From JAFMKE01 sp037624485 (GTDB lineage: Bacteria > Bacteroidota > Bacteroidia > Chitinophagales > UBA8649), in assembly GCA_037624485.1 (NCBI GenBank), contig JASJJC010000009.1:186001-250000 (forward strand): a stretch of DNA of 64,000 nt, in the 5' to 3' direction. Every line of letters starts with the position of its first letter. Position 1 is the first letter of the stretch. Below are positions 55,037 to 63,162 of the stretch, one piece after another. The position numbers and the translations under genes were made by a program. Under the pieces are notes generated by a model. That model was given only the letters and a program-made list of their open reading frames with translations. It was not told the DNA's origin and did no database searches.

Positions 55037-55399
55037 TTATTTTTTTTCTTTTTCATCTTCCCAATCGGATGTTTGTTTAGCTAAATCTTCGCAGAATTTC
55101 TGCATTAGCTTTTGAGCAAAAGGATTTTTTGTTGCTTGAATATAGCTATTGGTCATATTCATTAAGGTCCTGAAATAATGGGAATGCATCTCATCAACTC
55201 TTAAATCTGTCGTCCACAAGTTGATTCCCAGGGAATTGTTTTCAACAGGATCCCAAATGGAAATATTGATGGATTTACAATCATTTAAATTCTGATGCTC
55301 AGAATCGGTAGCCATCCATTTTAAATCGATAGGCACGTTGTTTTGATCTAAACCAACCTTTACTTTTATCTCTGAAGTTTTTACTACTTTATCGTTCAC
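55037..55399 (-). CDS. gldC: Gliding motility protein GldC
   Basis: 120 residues, usual GldC length. Recognised by KTSEIKVKVGLDQNNVP, LKWMATDSEHQN and the central DVRVDEMHSHY-like stretch (TTDLRVDEMHSHYFRT). Identified through gliding mutants of Flavobacterium; predicted cytosolic and its biochemical role is unclear. Presence of gldC does not prove gliding, as many non-gliding relatives keep it. It lies 1 nt after the thioredoxin-like gene, so they share a transcript. Confidence 0.88.
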   Translation of the reverse strand: MNDKVVKTSEIKVKVGLDQNNVPIDLKWMATDSEHQNLNDCKSINISIWDPVENNSLGINLWTTDLRVDEMHSHYFRTLMNMTNSYIQATKNPFAQKLMQKFCEDLAKQTSDWEDEKEKK

Positions 55400-55400
55400 C

Positions 55401-55994
55401 TTATTTATTTTTCTTAATTAATTCTAATAACTCTTGCTGTAATGCCTCACTTCCATACTTTCTATACCATTGGTGTGCCAATTTAAGCTTTTCGTCATAT
55501 GGACCGTTGTTATTTAACAAGTTTTTAATTTTCGCTTGTAATTCTTGAGGCCTAGGCCCCCATTGAAAGATTTCCATCAAATGCTCATCCAATACAATCA
55601 GTTTAGGTATCGACTTCCCTCCATCGGTTAAATAGGCATTCATCATAGATTTTTCTTTATCCCGTAGTGCAATTTTCAAATCAATGTCTCCAGCCAAACA
55701 TACTGCCTCTATAATGGGTTGGGTAAAAGAGGCATCCCCGCACCATGGTTCAGTGATTAAGATCCAAGTCCAATTCTCTGTGCCACTATTTAATTCGTTG
55801 TATAGCTTTTTGTCTAGGTTAACTTTTGTACGAATTTTGTTACTGCGCTTAAAATTAGCAATTGTATACAACAGAAAATCCTCATCATCATAAGGAGCTT
55901 CCGTGCCTTCTTGAGTGCTAACTTTTTCAAAGAACTTGTGATAGTCTTCTAAGTCGAGTAAATTATTGATTATTTCTTTTGTAAATTCGAACAT
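55401..55994 (-). CDS. Thioredoxin-like protein with WCGDA active-site variant
   Basis: 197 residues from the ATG at 55994; a TTG at 56003 is in frame but sits in the -7 element. A thioredoxin fold is seen near ILITEPWCGDASFTQPIIEAV, followed by SIPKLIVLD with the cis-proline. The second cysteine of the CxxC is replaced by alanine, so a standard dithiol mechanism is not possible; a single-cysteine or binding role is more likely. The WCGDA form is known in a Bacteroidota/Firmicutes thioredoxin-like family. No signal peptide. Confidence 0.8.
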   Translation of the reverse strand: MFEFTKEIINNLLDLEDYHKFFEKVSTQEGTEAPYDDEDFLLYTIANFKRSNKIRTKVNLDKKLYNELNSGTENWTWILITEPWCGDASFTQPIIEAVCLAGDIDLKIALRDKEKSMMNAYLTDGGKSIPKLIVLDEHLMEIFQWGPRPQELQAKIKNLLNNNGPYDEKLKLAHQWYRKYGSEALQQELLELIKKNK

Positions 55995-56000
55995 CCTCGG

Positions 56001-56008
56001 CAAAAATA
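56001..56008 (-). promoter_or_regulatory. -7 element for the thioredoxin-like/gldC operon
   Basis: TATTTTTG on the minus strand, six bases before the ATG at 55994. A -33 element is not evident. Use of it would give an almost leaderless mRNA. Confidence 0.4.
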
Positions 56009-56092
56009 AGATTATAATTGTAGCTATTGAATTTGTAAACGATTGAATGCTTAAAAAGTTTGTTAAAAAGGAGTAAAATTAAAAATTGAAAA

Positions 56093-57070
56093 ATGGAATA
56101 TAGAAGAATGGGTAAATCCGGTTTGCAGCTAAGTGCTTTATCTTTTGGTTCTTGGGTGACATTTGGCAGTCAGATTCAAGACAATACAAGTGAGCAGCTT
56201 ATGCAAATAGCATATGAAAATGGCGTAAATTTTTTCGATAATGCGGAAGCCTATGCTTCTGGAAAAAGCGAGGAAGTTATGGGGCAAATTCTTAATAAAA
56301 TGAATTGGGATAGATCCACTTTTATAGTATCGAGTAAAGTATTTTGGGGTGGAGATAAACCCAATCAAAAAGGCTTAATGCGTAAGCATGTTGTGGAAGC
56401 TTGTCATGCTGCTCTTAGAAGACTTCAAGTGGATTATTTAGATTTGTTTTATTGTCATCGTCCAGATATAGATACACCTATAGCTGAAACTGTATGGACT
56501 ATGCATAACTTGATACAACAAGGTAAAATATTGTACTGGGGAACAAGTGAATGGAATGCTCAGCAAATTACAGAGGCACATTTGGTAGCAGAAAAATATA
56601 ATTTGATTGGCCCGAGTATGGAGCAGCCACAATACAACTTGTTTGAGCGAAGTAAATTAGAAAAAGAGTACTTGCCGCTTTTTGAAAATTACGGAATGGG
56701 CACTACTGTATGGAGTCCACTGGCATCCGGAGTATTAACAGGTAAATACTTGAAAGGGATTCCGAAGGGAAGTAGAATGGAGATAGAAACACTATCTTGG
56801 ATCAAGGACAAAGTATGGTCTCCAGAAAATCAAGAAAAAGTTCAAGCCCTTCATAATCTGGCAGGTGATTTAGGCGTGAGTTTAACGAATATGTCTTTAG
56901 CTTGGTGTTTGAAAAACCCCAATGTGAGTTCGGTCATTTTAGGAGCAACAAAACCCCATCAGCTAGAAGAGAACTTAAAGTCGCTTGAAGTTTTACCTAA
57001 ACTTACGACTGAGATTATGGAGAAGATTGATGAAGTAATGGGTAATAAGCCCAGTTTGCTTAGGTTTTAA
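56093..57070 (+). CDS. Aldo/keto reductase, Kv-beta-like family
   Basis: 325 residues. (alpha/beta)8 barrel with the full catalytic tetrad Asp49, Tyr54, Lys82 and His122 (FFDNAEAY, SSKVFWGG, FYCHRPD). The C-terminal NADPH-binding region includes SSVILGATKPHQLEENL. Similar to the beta subunits of voltage-gated potassium channels and to YghZ-type reductases of reactive carbonyls. Substrate not predictable. Stands alone. Confidence 0.92.
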   Translation: MEYRRMGKSGLQLSALSFGSWVTFGSQIQDNTSEQLMQIAYENGVNFFDNAEAYASGKSEEVMGQILNKMNWDRSTFIVSSKVFWGGDKPNQKGLMRKHVVEACHAALRRLQVDYLDLFYCHRPDIDTPIAETVWTMHNLIQQGKILYWGTSEWNAQQITEAHLVAEKYNLIGPSMEQPQYNLFERSKLEKEYLPLFENYGMGTTVWSPLASGVLTGKYLKGIPKGSRMEIETLSWIKDKVWSPENQEKVQALHNLAGDLGVSLTNMSLAWCLKNPNVSSVILGATKPHQLEENLKSLEVLPKLTTEIMEKIDEVMGNKPSLLRF

Positions 57071-57075
57071 ATTAT

Positions 57076-57103
57076 GAGCCCCTAGATTTTCATCTAGGGG
57101 CTC
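57076..57103. terminator. Strong hairpin between convergent genes
   Basis: GAGCCCCTAGAT pairs perfectly with ATCTAGGGGCTC across a TTTC loop. No T run follows on the plus strand; the minus-strand side is A/T-rich. It probably ends or protects the 3' ends of the aldo/keto reductase and HTH transcripts. Confidence 0.6.
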
Positions 57104-57164
57104 GACCAAGGTTAAATTCTATTGGGATTCAGAATTAATTGGTCTTAATAGAGTCTTGTATATT

Positions 57165-57380
57165 CTATGAAGTTGGATCTAAAGGCAAAATTTTATTCTC
57201 ATATGCATAACTGATGACACGGTAAAAATTGTTGAACTCAAATTTTAGCTTAATGTTTTTACGATGAGTTTCAATGGTTCGGACACTAATAGAAAGTAAT
57301 GATGCAATTTTTTTTGAACCATATCCTTTAGCAATTAAACTAAGGACCTGAAGCTCTCTTTTAGTTAGGTCATTTTTCAT
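57165..57380 (-). CDS. Orphan LuxR/GerE-type HTH protein
   Basis: 71 residues, almost all of it a GerE-type DNA-binding domain (LTKRELQVLSLIAKGYGSKKIASLL, then the recognition helix SVRTIETHRKNIKLKF; each quoted separately). There is no receiver or sensor domain, and the frame has a good promoter upstream, so it is not clearly a truncated response regulator. It may bind DNA as a dimer, possibly at the phased repeats next to its own promoter. Its targets are unknown; the divergent WecA/ligase gene is the obvious candidate. Confidence 0.8.
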   Translation of the reverse strand: MKNDLTKRELQVLSLIAKGYGSKKIASLLSISVRTIETHRKNIKLKFEFNNFYRVISYAYENKILPLDPTS

Positions 57381-57407
57381 TTAATAAATTTAAATGTTTT
57401 ATTGGTT

Positions 57408-57438
57408 CAAAACTAAGGACTTATATTCTATTATCAAA
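57408..57438 (-). promoter_or_regulatory. Promoter of the orphan HTH gene
   Basis: On the minus strand: TTTG (57438-57435), exact 19-nt spacer, TAGTTTTG (57415-57408). The leader is about 27 nt. Confidence 0.7.
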
Positions 57439-57442
57439 TACC

Positions 57443-57470
57443 TATATATTGGTATATATTGGCATATATG
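57443..57470. repeat. Phased 10-bp tandem repeats upstream of the HTH promoter
   Basis: TATATATTGG occurs twice in tandem (57443-57452 and 57453-57462), followed by a degenerate third unit CATATATG. The period equals one helical turn and the array ends 5 bp from the -33 element of the HTH gene, the usual place for a class II activator or autorepressor site. Confidence 0.5.
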
Positions 57471-57641
57471 TTCTTATTTGGTGAAAAACGTCTGGTTGTG
57501 GTTTATGTATTTAGGTTAAATAGTCTCTAAGTGTGTATGATATTTTTCCAATGAATTCTTTAAGATCTAATCCAGATAATGACTTGTAGATGAGTTAACA
57601 GAACAATTTTTAATCCCTACCTTTACTCAAAATTATCATAC

Positions 57642-59948
57642 TTGAGTTTTTTGTTTTTACTCATACCGTTTCTTATTCTTATTATCGGGTATATTGCGTT
57701 TCCTAGCTTTATCGCCTATGCGAACAAAATAGACTATTTAGATAAGGGGCTAGGCCGCAAGAGACATATGGATAGTATCCCACCAATAGGCGGGTGGCTC
57801 ATTTATATTGCATTTACCATTAGCTATTTGTTGTGTTTTGTAATACCATCCCCATCATTGGCTAGTGCCGGAGTTTTGTTTGGCGTTTCTGGAATGTTCA
57901 TATTGGGGCTAGTAGATGACAAGCACCCCATGAATGCTTTTCAAAAATTCACAGGCCAATTCATTGTTACCGCAGTTTTGGTGTTTGTAGGGGAGGTTCA
58001 TTTTGCTGAATACATGACCTTATATGGCATTCCATATGTTTTGGGGCAACTTCTCTGTATGGTGATAATCGTATTTGTGGTTAATGCCTTTAACCTAGTA
58101 GACGGGATTAATGGACTAGCCGCTTTAATGGGATTTGTGGCTATCGGATTTTTAGGGATGTGGTTGTTTAGTGCAGGACTAATTAATTATTTTATTCTTG
58201 CGCTGAGTATTCTTGCAGCATTGTTGGTATTTCTTCGTTTTAATTTGTTTAAACCCAGGGTCTTCTTAGGAGATAATGGATCAATGATTATTGGACTCTT
58301 AGCTGTTCTATTTGCTTTTAACTTCATTAAAACCTATACAGGTGCTTCAAGTTTATTTTTAACGAAATGCAGCGCTGAGGTAGGTATTGCTTTGACAGCA
58401 TTAGCCATTCCCATTGCCGATACTCTGCGCTTGTTTTTCTTGCGACCATATTACTTGGCTAAATCTCCATTCAAGGCAGATCGAAATCATGTTCACCATC
58501 TATTGCTAAGAATAGGATTTAATCATGCAGAGGCCTCACTTTTGCTTTTTGGACTTGCTATTCTGTTAATATTAGCGGCACTGGCAGCACAAGAATTAGG
58601 AAGTATAGCGGTAGTTTTAATAAACTCTTCAATTTGTGTTGCCTTTCTAATGGCTTTGGATTTTTTGGTCTTTAGTAAATATCGCAGACGAGTAAACAAG
58701 AAGACGATGTTCAATAGTTTACAAAACCTCTCCCAGGATTTGAATTATCCGATTTTTTTAGAATACATATTTGCTATTAGTATTTTTTTATTGGCTATCT
58801 CCATTCCTTTTCATCGAGTTTCTGCAAGTATCCCTACCTTAATTTTAGTCTTTTCTTTTATTGCTTTAGTAGTGAGGAATCTAATTGTGTACCGCAATAG
58901 CTTAAGGGAGGTCCTCATAGGCAAGCTTCAACAATTTCTTAATCATCCTTATTCCATCTTAATTATATTGTTGTTAATGTTATCTGTGCTTCATGTGTTT
59001 TTCAATGATTCTGCAGGAGTTTGGAGTAAATTAAGTATCTATATCTTGCTATTCGTCTATTGGGTCAGCATGTTCCAATTTGAAAAAATTATTCAGATAA
59101 AACCTAGAGTCTTGTTGACCGCATTTATCGCTGGATGTTTTGGATTTGGGGTCTATATTTTAATGCAATCCTTCGTTGAATTTCCTTCAGCTGGATGGCA
59201 AGGTTTCACCTATAAAGGTTTATTGAGTAATGTAAAAGCCAATCCCGTAACACATTCCCTGTATTATAATTTAGCGATACTTTTTTTAGGCAATAACTAT
59301 AAGTATTTGAAGCGGGAAGAATGGCGAATTTCATACTGGATAATGCTGTTATTTTTCATTTTCATGGTAATTCTGTGTAGTTCTAAGGTGGGTTATTTTG
59401 TCTTATTTTTTACTTTGATAACCGCGATGTACAACTTAATAAAAAACAAAAGAATAGCCATTGCCAGTATATCTATTTTTACTTTATTGCTTGCTTTGAT
59501 TTCTTTAAGTTGCGGAGTCTTTAGCCAATCATTTATCTTGAGTGCTTTAGACTCGAGAATCATTGTGTGGCAAGAAAGCATAAAGCTTATTAAACAACAT
59601 TCTTTCTTAGGAAATGGATTAGGTAATTCGACCGAAGCGCTAAGCGAAGCCTTTAAGCAAATCAATTATGAAAAGGGTATAGCTCAAGGGTATAATGCAC
59701 AGAATCAATTCTTAGAATCTTTTCTTGAAATGGGGGTTATCGGCTTCGCTTTATTGGTCGCTTTTATGGTGTATTCGTATTGGATGGCATGGATAGAAAG
59801 AAACAAATTATACTTCTCGTATCTTTCGGTTATTATGATTTATATGATGACTGAATCCTTATGGCAGACACAAATGGGTATGGTCTCTTTTGCATTCTTT
59901 AATGCTTTATTTTTAGCCTCGTTTTATGCTAAGAAATCGAAGGTTTAA
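57642..59948 (+). CDS. Fusion of a WecA-like polyprenyl-phosphate sugar-1-phosphate transferase and an O-antigen ligase/polymerase-like domain
   Basis: 768 residues from a TTG at 57642; the next ATG would delete the first membrane helix. Residues about 1-340 are a complete GT4/WecA-MraY-type domain: GLVDDKHP (about 90-97), NAFNLVDGINGLA (about 148-160), LGDNGSM (about 209-215) and NHVHHLL (about 281-287). Residues about 360-768 form a second multi-helix domain with a Wzy_C-type motif NAQNQFLESFLEMGVIGF (about 685-702) and GNGLGNSTE before it, as in WaaL ligases and Wzy polymerases. The first half should start a glycan on undecaprenyl phosphate; the second should polymerise or transfer it. No sugar-biosynthesis cluster is adjacent. 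Confidence 0.85.
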   Translation: MSFLFLLIPFLILIIGYIAFPSFIAYANKIDYLDKGLGRKRHMDSIPPIGGWLIYIAFTISYLLCFVIPSPSLASAGVLFGVSGMFILGLVDDKHPMNAFQKFTGQFIVTAVLVFVGEVHFAEYMTLYGIPYVLGQLLCMVIIVFVVNAFNLVDGINGLAALMGFVAIGFLGMWLFSAGLINYFILALSILAALLVFLRFNLFKPRVFLGDNGSMIIGLLAVLFAFNFIKTYTGASSLFLTKCSAEVGIALTALAIPIADTLRLFFLRPYYLAKSPFKADRNHVHHLLLRIGFNHAEASLLLFGLAILLILAALAAQELGSIAVVLINSSICVAFLMALDFLVFSKYRRRVNKKTMFNSLQNLSQDLNYPIFLEYIFAISIFLLAISIPFHRVSASIPTLILVFSFIALVVRNLIVYRNSLREVLIGKLQQFLNHPYSILIILLLMLSVLHVFFNDSAGVWSKLSIYILLFVYWVSMFQFEKIIQIKPRVLLTAFIAGCFGFGVYILMQSFVEFPSAGWQGFTYKGLLSNVKANPVTHSLYYNLAILFLGNNYKYLKREEWRISYWIMLLFFIFMVILCSSKVGYFVLFFTLITAMYNLIKNKRIAIASISIFTLLLALISLSCGVFSQSFILSALDSRIIVWQESIKLIKQHSFLGNGLGNSTEALSEAFKQINYEKGIAQGYNAQNQFLESFLEMGVIGFALLVAFMVYSYWMAWIERNKLYFSYLSVIMIYMMTESLWQTQMGMVSFAFFNALFLASFYAKKSKV

Positions 59949-59987
59949 ATTTTTTTGGGGAATCAAAAGAATGAATTTGACTACAGC

Positions 59988-60626
59988 TTACTTGCTAAAC
60001 ATTTCGCGTCTTCCAATCTCTTTGCAAATGAGGCAGTCCAGTGGGTCATGTCCTCTTGCCGGACAATATTCTCTTCCAAAAAATATAATTTGTAGATGCA
60101 GTTTGTTCCATAGTTCTTCAGAGAAGAGACGCTTGGCGTCTTTTTCGGTCTGAACTACATTTTTCCCATTGCTTAGCGTCCAACGATACATTAACCGATG
60201 AATGTGCGTGTCTACGGGAAAAGCAGGAACACCAAAGCCTTGACTCATGACAACGGAAGCCGTTTTGTGTCCAACTCCAGGCATTGCCTCTAATGCTTGA
60301 AAAGTATTGGGGACTTCTCCATTGTGCTCGTTGATAATAATATTTGAAAGTCCATGAATACCTTTGGACTTCATCGGTGAAAGTCCACAAGGTTTGATAA
60401 TCGCTTTTATCTCTTCCACACTTAGCTTGACCATATCATAAGGATTGTCAGCAAGCGCAAATAGACTAGGAGTGACTAGATTGACTCGCACATCAGTGCA
60501 TTGAGCGGAAAGGAGTACAGCAACCAATAAAGTAAAATTGTCTTTATGGTCTAAAGGAATTGGAGTTTCTGGATAGAGCTCCTCAAGCGTATTGACAACG
60601 AAATCAACCTTTTCTTTCTTATTCAT
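59988..60626 (-). CDS. nth: Endonuclease III-type DNA glycosylase/AP lyase
   Basis: 212 residues. Helix-hairpin-helix MPGVGHKTASVV with the catalytic lysine, followed by the catalytic aspartate in FPVDTHIHRL. LLSAQCTD near the start is also typical. The C-terminal Fe-S loop shows C188, C198 and C201 but no fourth cysteine in the expected position, and the spacing after C188 is nine residues rather than six. It removes oxidised pyrimidines in base excision repair. Convergent with the WecA/ligase fusion. Confidence 0.93.
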   Translation of the reverse strand: MNKKEKVDFVVNTLEELYPETPIPLDHKDNFTLLVAVLLSAQCTDVRVNLVTPSLFALADNPYDMVKLSVEEIKAIIKPCGLSPMKSKGIHGLSNIIINEHNGEVPNTFQALEAMPGVGHKTASVVMSQGFGVPAFPVDTHIHRLMYRWTLSNGKNVVQTEKDAKRLFSEELWNKLHLQIIFFGREYCPARGHDPLDCLICKEIGRREMFSK

Positions 60627-60865
60627 GGGGTAAAAATAGTGAATTAGTTAATTAGATAACTAGAAGACTAGAGCGTATTAGTAATTAAGGGTTTGGGGGA
60701 CGGCTTCTTCTGTTACTTATAATCTATTACTTACTTCTCTGCCTTAGGCAACTCCTTAAAGTAGAATATGTCGCCTCCTGTAAGTTAAACAATAAATAAA
60801 CCCTTACTTTCTTTTATCTGAAGATATTGAAAGGAGAAATTACATGTTCAGTTATGAAAAAATCG

Positions 60866-60873
60866 TAACTTCG
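60866..60873 (+). promoter_or_regulatory. Weak candidate -7 element for the HPPD gene
   Basis: TAACTTCG, the same variant seen before the S24 regulator, 25 nt upstream of the ATG. No clear -33 element. Confidence 0.3.
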
Positions 60874-60898
60874 TATGAAGAATCAAACTTAGAAAATC

Positions 60899-62032
60899 AT
60901 GGAAAGAACTGTTTCAGAAAATCAAGATAAACTAGTAAATGCAGCAGATTTTTTACCTTTGTTAGGTACAGACCATATTGAAATATATGTGGGTAATGCG
61001 AAACAATCCGCGTATTTCTATCAAGCAGCATTTGGATTTAATGTAGTCGCATATGCTGGCTTAGAAACTGGCAATAAGCAGCAAACTTCTTATGTTTTGC
61101 AACAGGAAAAACTGCGATTAGTTGTCACTTCTGCGCTTACTCCAGACAATCCAATTAATAAACACTTAGCGAAACATGGAGATGGTGTGAAGGTTTTAGC
61201 ATTATGGGTAGATGATGCAGCGAAAAGTTGGAAAGAAACAACTCAAAGAGGAGCTGTAAGTGTGCAAGAGCCTACGACGCTGAAGGATGAGTTTGGTGAA
61301 GTAGTCATTTCTGCAATCCAAACCTATGGGGAAACAATTCATAAGTTTGTAGAACGAAAAAACTATTCAGGTGCATTCATGCCTGGTTTTAAAGCAAGGT
61401 CCTCAACTTTTGAGGTTAAACCAATTGGTTTACAATATATTGACCACTGTGTAGGAAATGTAGAGCTTGGAAAAATGGATGATTGGGTAAAGTTTTATGA
61501 AGATGTAATGGGCTTTGGTTTATTACTAACTTTTGATGACAAAGATATTTCTACAGAATACACCGCCTTAATGAGCAAGGTGGTGAGTAATGGAAATGGA
61601 TATGTAAAGTTTCCAATTAATGAGCCTGCCAAAGGAAAGAAAAAATCGCAAATTGAAGAGTACATTGATTTTTATCATAGCGCAGGAGTGCAACATATTG
61701 CTGTAGCTACAAAAGATATTATTTATACTGTAGGTGAGCTGCGTAGAAGAGGTGTTGAGTTTCTTGAAGTACCGGGGTCTTACTACGAAGATTTAATTGA
61801 TAGAGTAGGAGAAATTAAAGAAGATGTTGCTGTGCTAAAAAAGTTAAATATTTTGGTCGATAGAGATGATGAAGGATATTTACTTCAAATCTTCACTAAA
61901 CCTGTCCAAGATAGACCAACCATGTTTTTTGAAATCATACAACGAGAAGGTGCGCAGTCTTTTGGTAAAGGTAATTTCAAAGCTTTGTTTGAAGCAATTG
62001 AGCGAGAACAGGAAAATAGAGGTACATTATAA
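60899..62032 (+). CDS. hppD: 4-hydroxyphenylpyruvate dioxygenase
   Basis: 377 residues, usual for the family. Two vicinal-oxygen-chelate halves; the C-terminal half holds the Fe(II) facial triad His183 (YIDHCVGNV), His266 (GVQHIAVAT) and Glu345 (MFFEIIQREG). The C-terminal signature QSFGKGNFKALFEAIE is intact. It converts 4-hydroxyphenylpyruvate to homogentisate in tyrosine degradation. Homogentisate dioxygenase and fumarylacetoacetase are not in this window. Confidence 0.95.
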   Translation: MERTVSENQDKLVNAADFLPLLGTDHIEIYVGNAKQSAYFYQAAFGFNVVAYAGLETGNKQQTSYVLQQEKLRLVVTSALTPDNPINKHLAKHGDGVKVLALWVDDAAKSWKETTQRGAVSVQEPTTLKDEFGEVVISAIQTYGETIHKFVERKNYSGAFMPGFKARSSTFEVKPIGLQYIDHCVGNVELGKMDDWVKFYEDVMGFGLLLTFDDKDISTEYTALMSKVVSNGNGYVKFPINEPAKGKKKSQIEEYIDFYHSAGVQHIAVATKDIIYTVGELRRRGVEFLEVPGSYYEDLIDRVGEIKEDVAVLKKLNILVDRDDEGYLLQIFTKPVQDRPTMFFEIIQREGAQSFGKGNFKALFEAIEREQENRGTL

Positions 62033-62063
62033 ACATTTTCTTACTACCTTGAAAATACCTGCG

Positions 62064-62354
62064 ATGAGAAATTTGTTACAAATAGCTTCATTTTCCAATG
62101 AAATTGAAATGGCAATGGTTCGAAATAAACTTGAAAACATTGGTATTAGGACACATATTAAGGATGAACATATTAATGCCTTACGGGAGTTTTCATCGGG
62201 GAGTATGAATGGGGTGAAAATATTGGTAGAGCAAGATGATTATAATCGAGCAATGAATTTCCTCATAGAGATTGGCCACTACACCGCCGGTGATTTTGAG
62301 CCAACTTGGCTAGATAAAGTCTTGCATAAAATATTCAGTAAATTTAAAAGTTAA
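62064..62354 (+). CDS. DUF2007-type putative signal-transducing protein
   Basis: 96 residues from the ATG at 62064. The frame is open upstream into hppD, but that part is a shadow of hppD. It begins NLLQIASFSNEIEMAMVRNKLENIGI, quoted here only in part as typical of DUF2007 (a small alpha/beta fold acting on unknown partners): IEMAMVRNKLENIGI and GVKILVEQDDYNRAM. It follows hppD by 31 nt and probably shares its transcript. Function unknown. Confidence 0.75.
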   Translation: MRNLLQIASFSNEIEMAMVRNKLENIGIRTHIKDEHINALREFSSGSMNGVKILVEQDDYNRAMNFLIEIGHYTAGDFEPTWLDKVLHKIFSKFKS

Positions 62355-62355
62355 C

Positions 62356-62386
62356 AAAAGCCTTCCGAATTTTTAAGAGGCTTTTT
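62356..62386. terminator. Bidirectional terminator between convergent genes
   Basis: AAAAGCCT pairs with AGGCTTTT across a 14-nt loop; T run after it on the plus strand and, reading the complement, on the minus strand too. Confidence 0.7.
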
Positions 62387-62394
62387 GTTTACAC

Positions 62395-62748
62395 CTAATC
62401 TAAAGCTGTTTTTAGGGCTTCAATTACTTTTTTACTATTTCCTATAAATATGCCATCGCCAATAATACTTACGGGCCTTTTTAGAAAGGTATATTCATCT
62501 AATATGTAGGTTTTGTAATCTTCTTCGTTAAGGTTTTTGTCTTTCAGATTAAGCGCCTTATATTTCATAGCGGTGCGACTAAACAATGCTTCATAAGACC
62601 CTGCACGCTGCCTCATTTCTTCCAACTGAACAGAAGTAATGCGATCTACTTTAATGTTTTGCAATTCAAAATTATTTGCTTCAGCATCTATCTCCTTCAA
62701 AATCCGTTGACAAGTGCTACACGATTTTAAAAAGTAAATTTTCTTCAT
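62395..62748 (-). CDS. ArsC/Spx-family thioredoxin-fold protein
   Basis: 117 residues from the ATG at 62748; an upstream in-frame start lies inside sufE. Starts MKKIYFLKSCSTCQRIL with C10-x2-C13; RPVSIIGD near 93 fits the ArsC/Spx/YffB fold. Members include arsenate reductases and redox regulators; no ars genes are nearby, so arsenate reduction is not supported. Co-transcribed with sufE. Confidence 0.82.
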   Translation of the reverse strand: MKKIYFLKSCSTCQRILKEIDAEANNFELQNIKVDRITSVQLEEMRQRAGSYEALFSRTAMKYKALNLKDKNLNEEDYKTYILDEYTFLKRPVSIIGDGIFIGNSKKVIEALKTALD

Positions 62749-62749
62749 A

Positions 62750-63157
62750 TTACACGTATTGTTTTGCAAAGTTTTTCATTTGTTTAATCATGGCTGTTAA
62801 GCCGTTGCTTCGCTGTGAGCTTAAGTGCTCATGAAGTTGTATGGCTTGAATAAATTCCAATGGATGGTCAACCACTTTTTTAGGACTAATATTGGACAAT
62901 ACCTGAACGAGCATAGCGATTATCCCTTTGGTTATCACAGTATTACTATCCGCTTCAAAAAAGACCTTGCCATCTCGACTATAGGCATGAAGCCAAACCT
63001 TACTTTGACATCCCTTTACAAGTAGTTCATCCCGTTTATATTTCTCATCTAAAGGGGTGAGCTCATTGCCGATGTCAATGATGTGCTCATACTTGTCCAT
63101 CGGATCATCAAAGAGGCCAAACTCCTCCACATACTCTTTTTCTATATCACTCAACAT
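62750..63157 (-). CDS. sufE: Cysteine desulfuration protein SufE
   Basis: 135 residues. Cys50 in LLVKGCQSKVWLHA is the sulfur-accepting residue; DSNTVITKGIIAMLVQVLS and GLTAMIKQMK are conserved further on. It takes persulfide sulfur from SufS for Fe-S cluster assembly on SufBCD. The rest of suf is not in this window. It lies 5 nt after the metalloprotease gene and 1 nt before the ArsC-like gene. Confidence 0.95.
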   Translation of the reverse strand: MLSDIEKEYVEEFGLFDDPMDKYEHIIDIGNELTPLDEKYKRDELLVKGCQSKVWLHAYSRDGKVFFEADSNTVITKGIIAMLVQVLSNISPKKVVDHPLEFIQAIQLHEHLSSQRSNGLTAMIKQMKNFAKQYV

Positions 63158-63162
63158 TATAT

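Noticed and set aside
57165..57380. Remnant of a response regulator
   Set aside because: No receiver-domain sequence is detectable upstream, and the gene has its own well-formed promoter 27 nt before its ATG.
61866..62063. N-terminal extension of the DUF2007-type gene into hppD
   Set aside because: The extension is out-of-frame hppD sequence; homology features begin only at the ATG at 62064.
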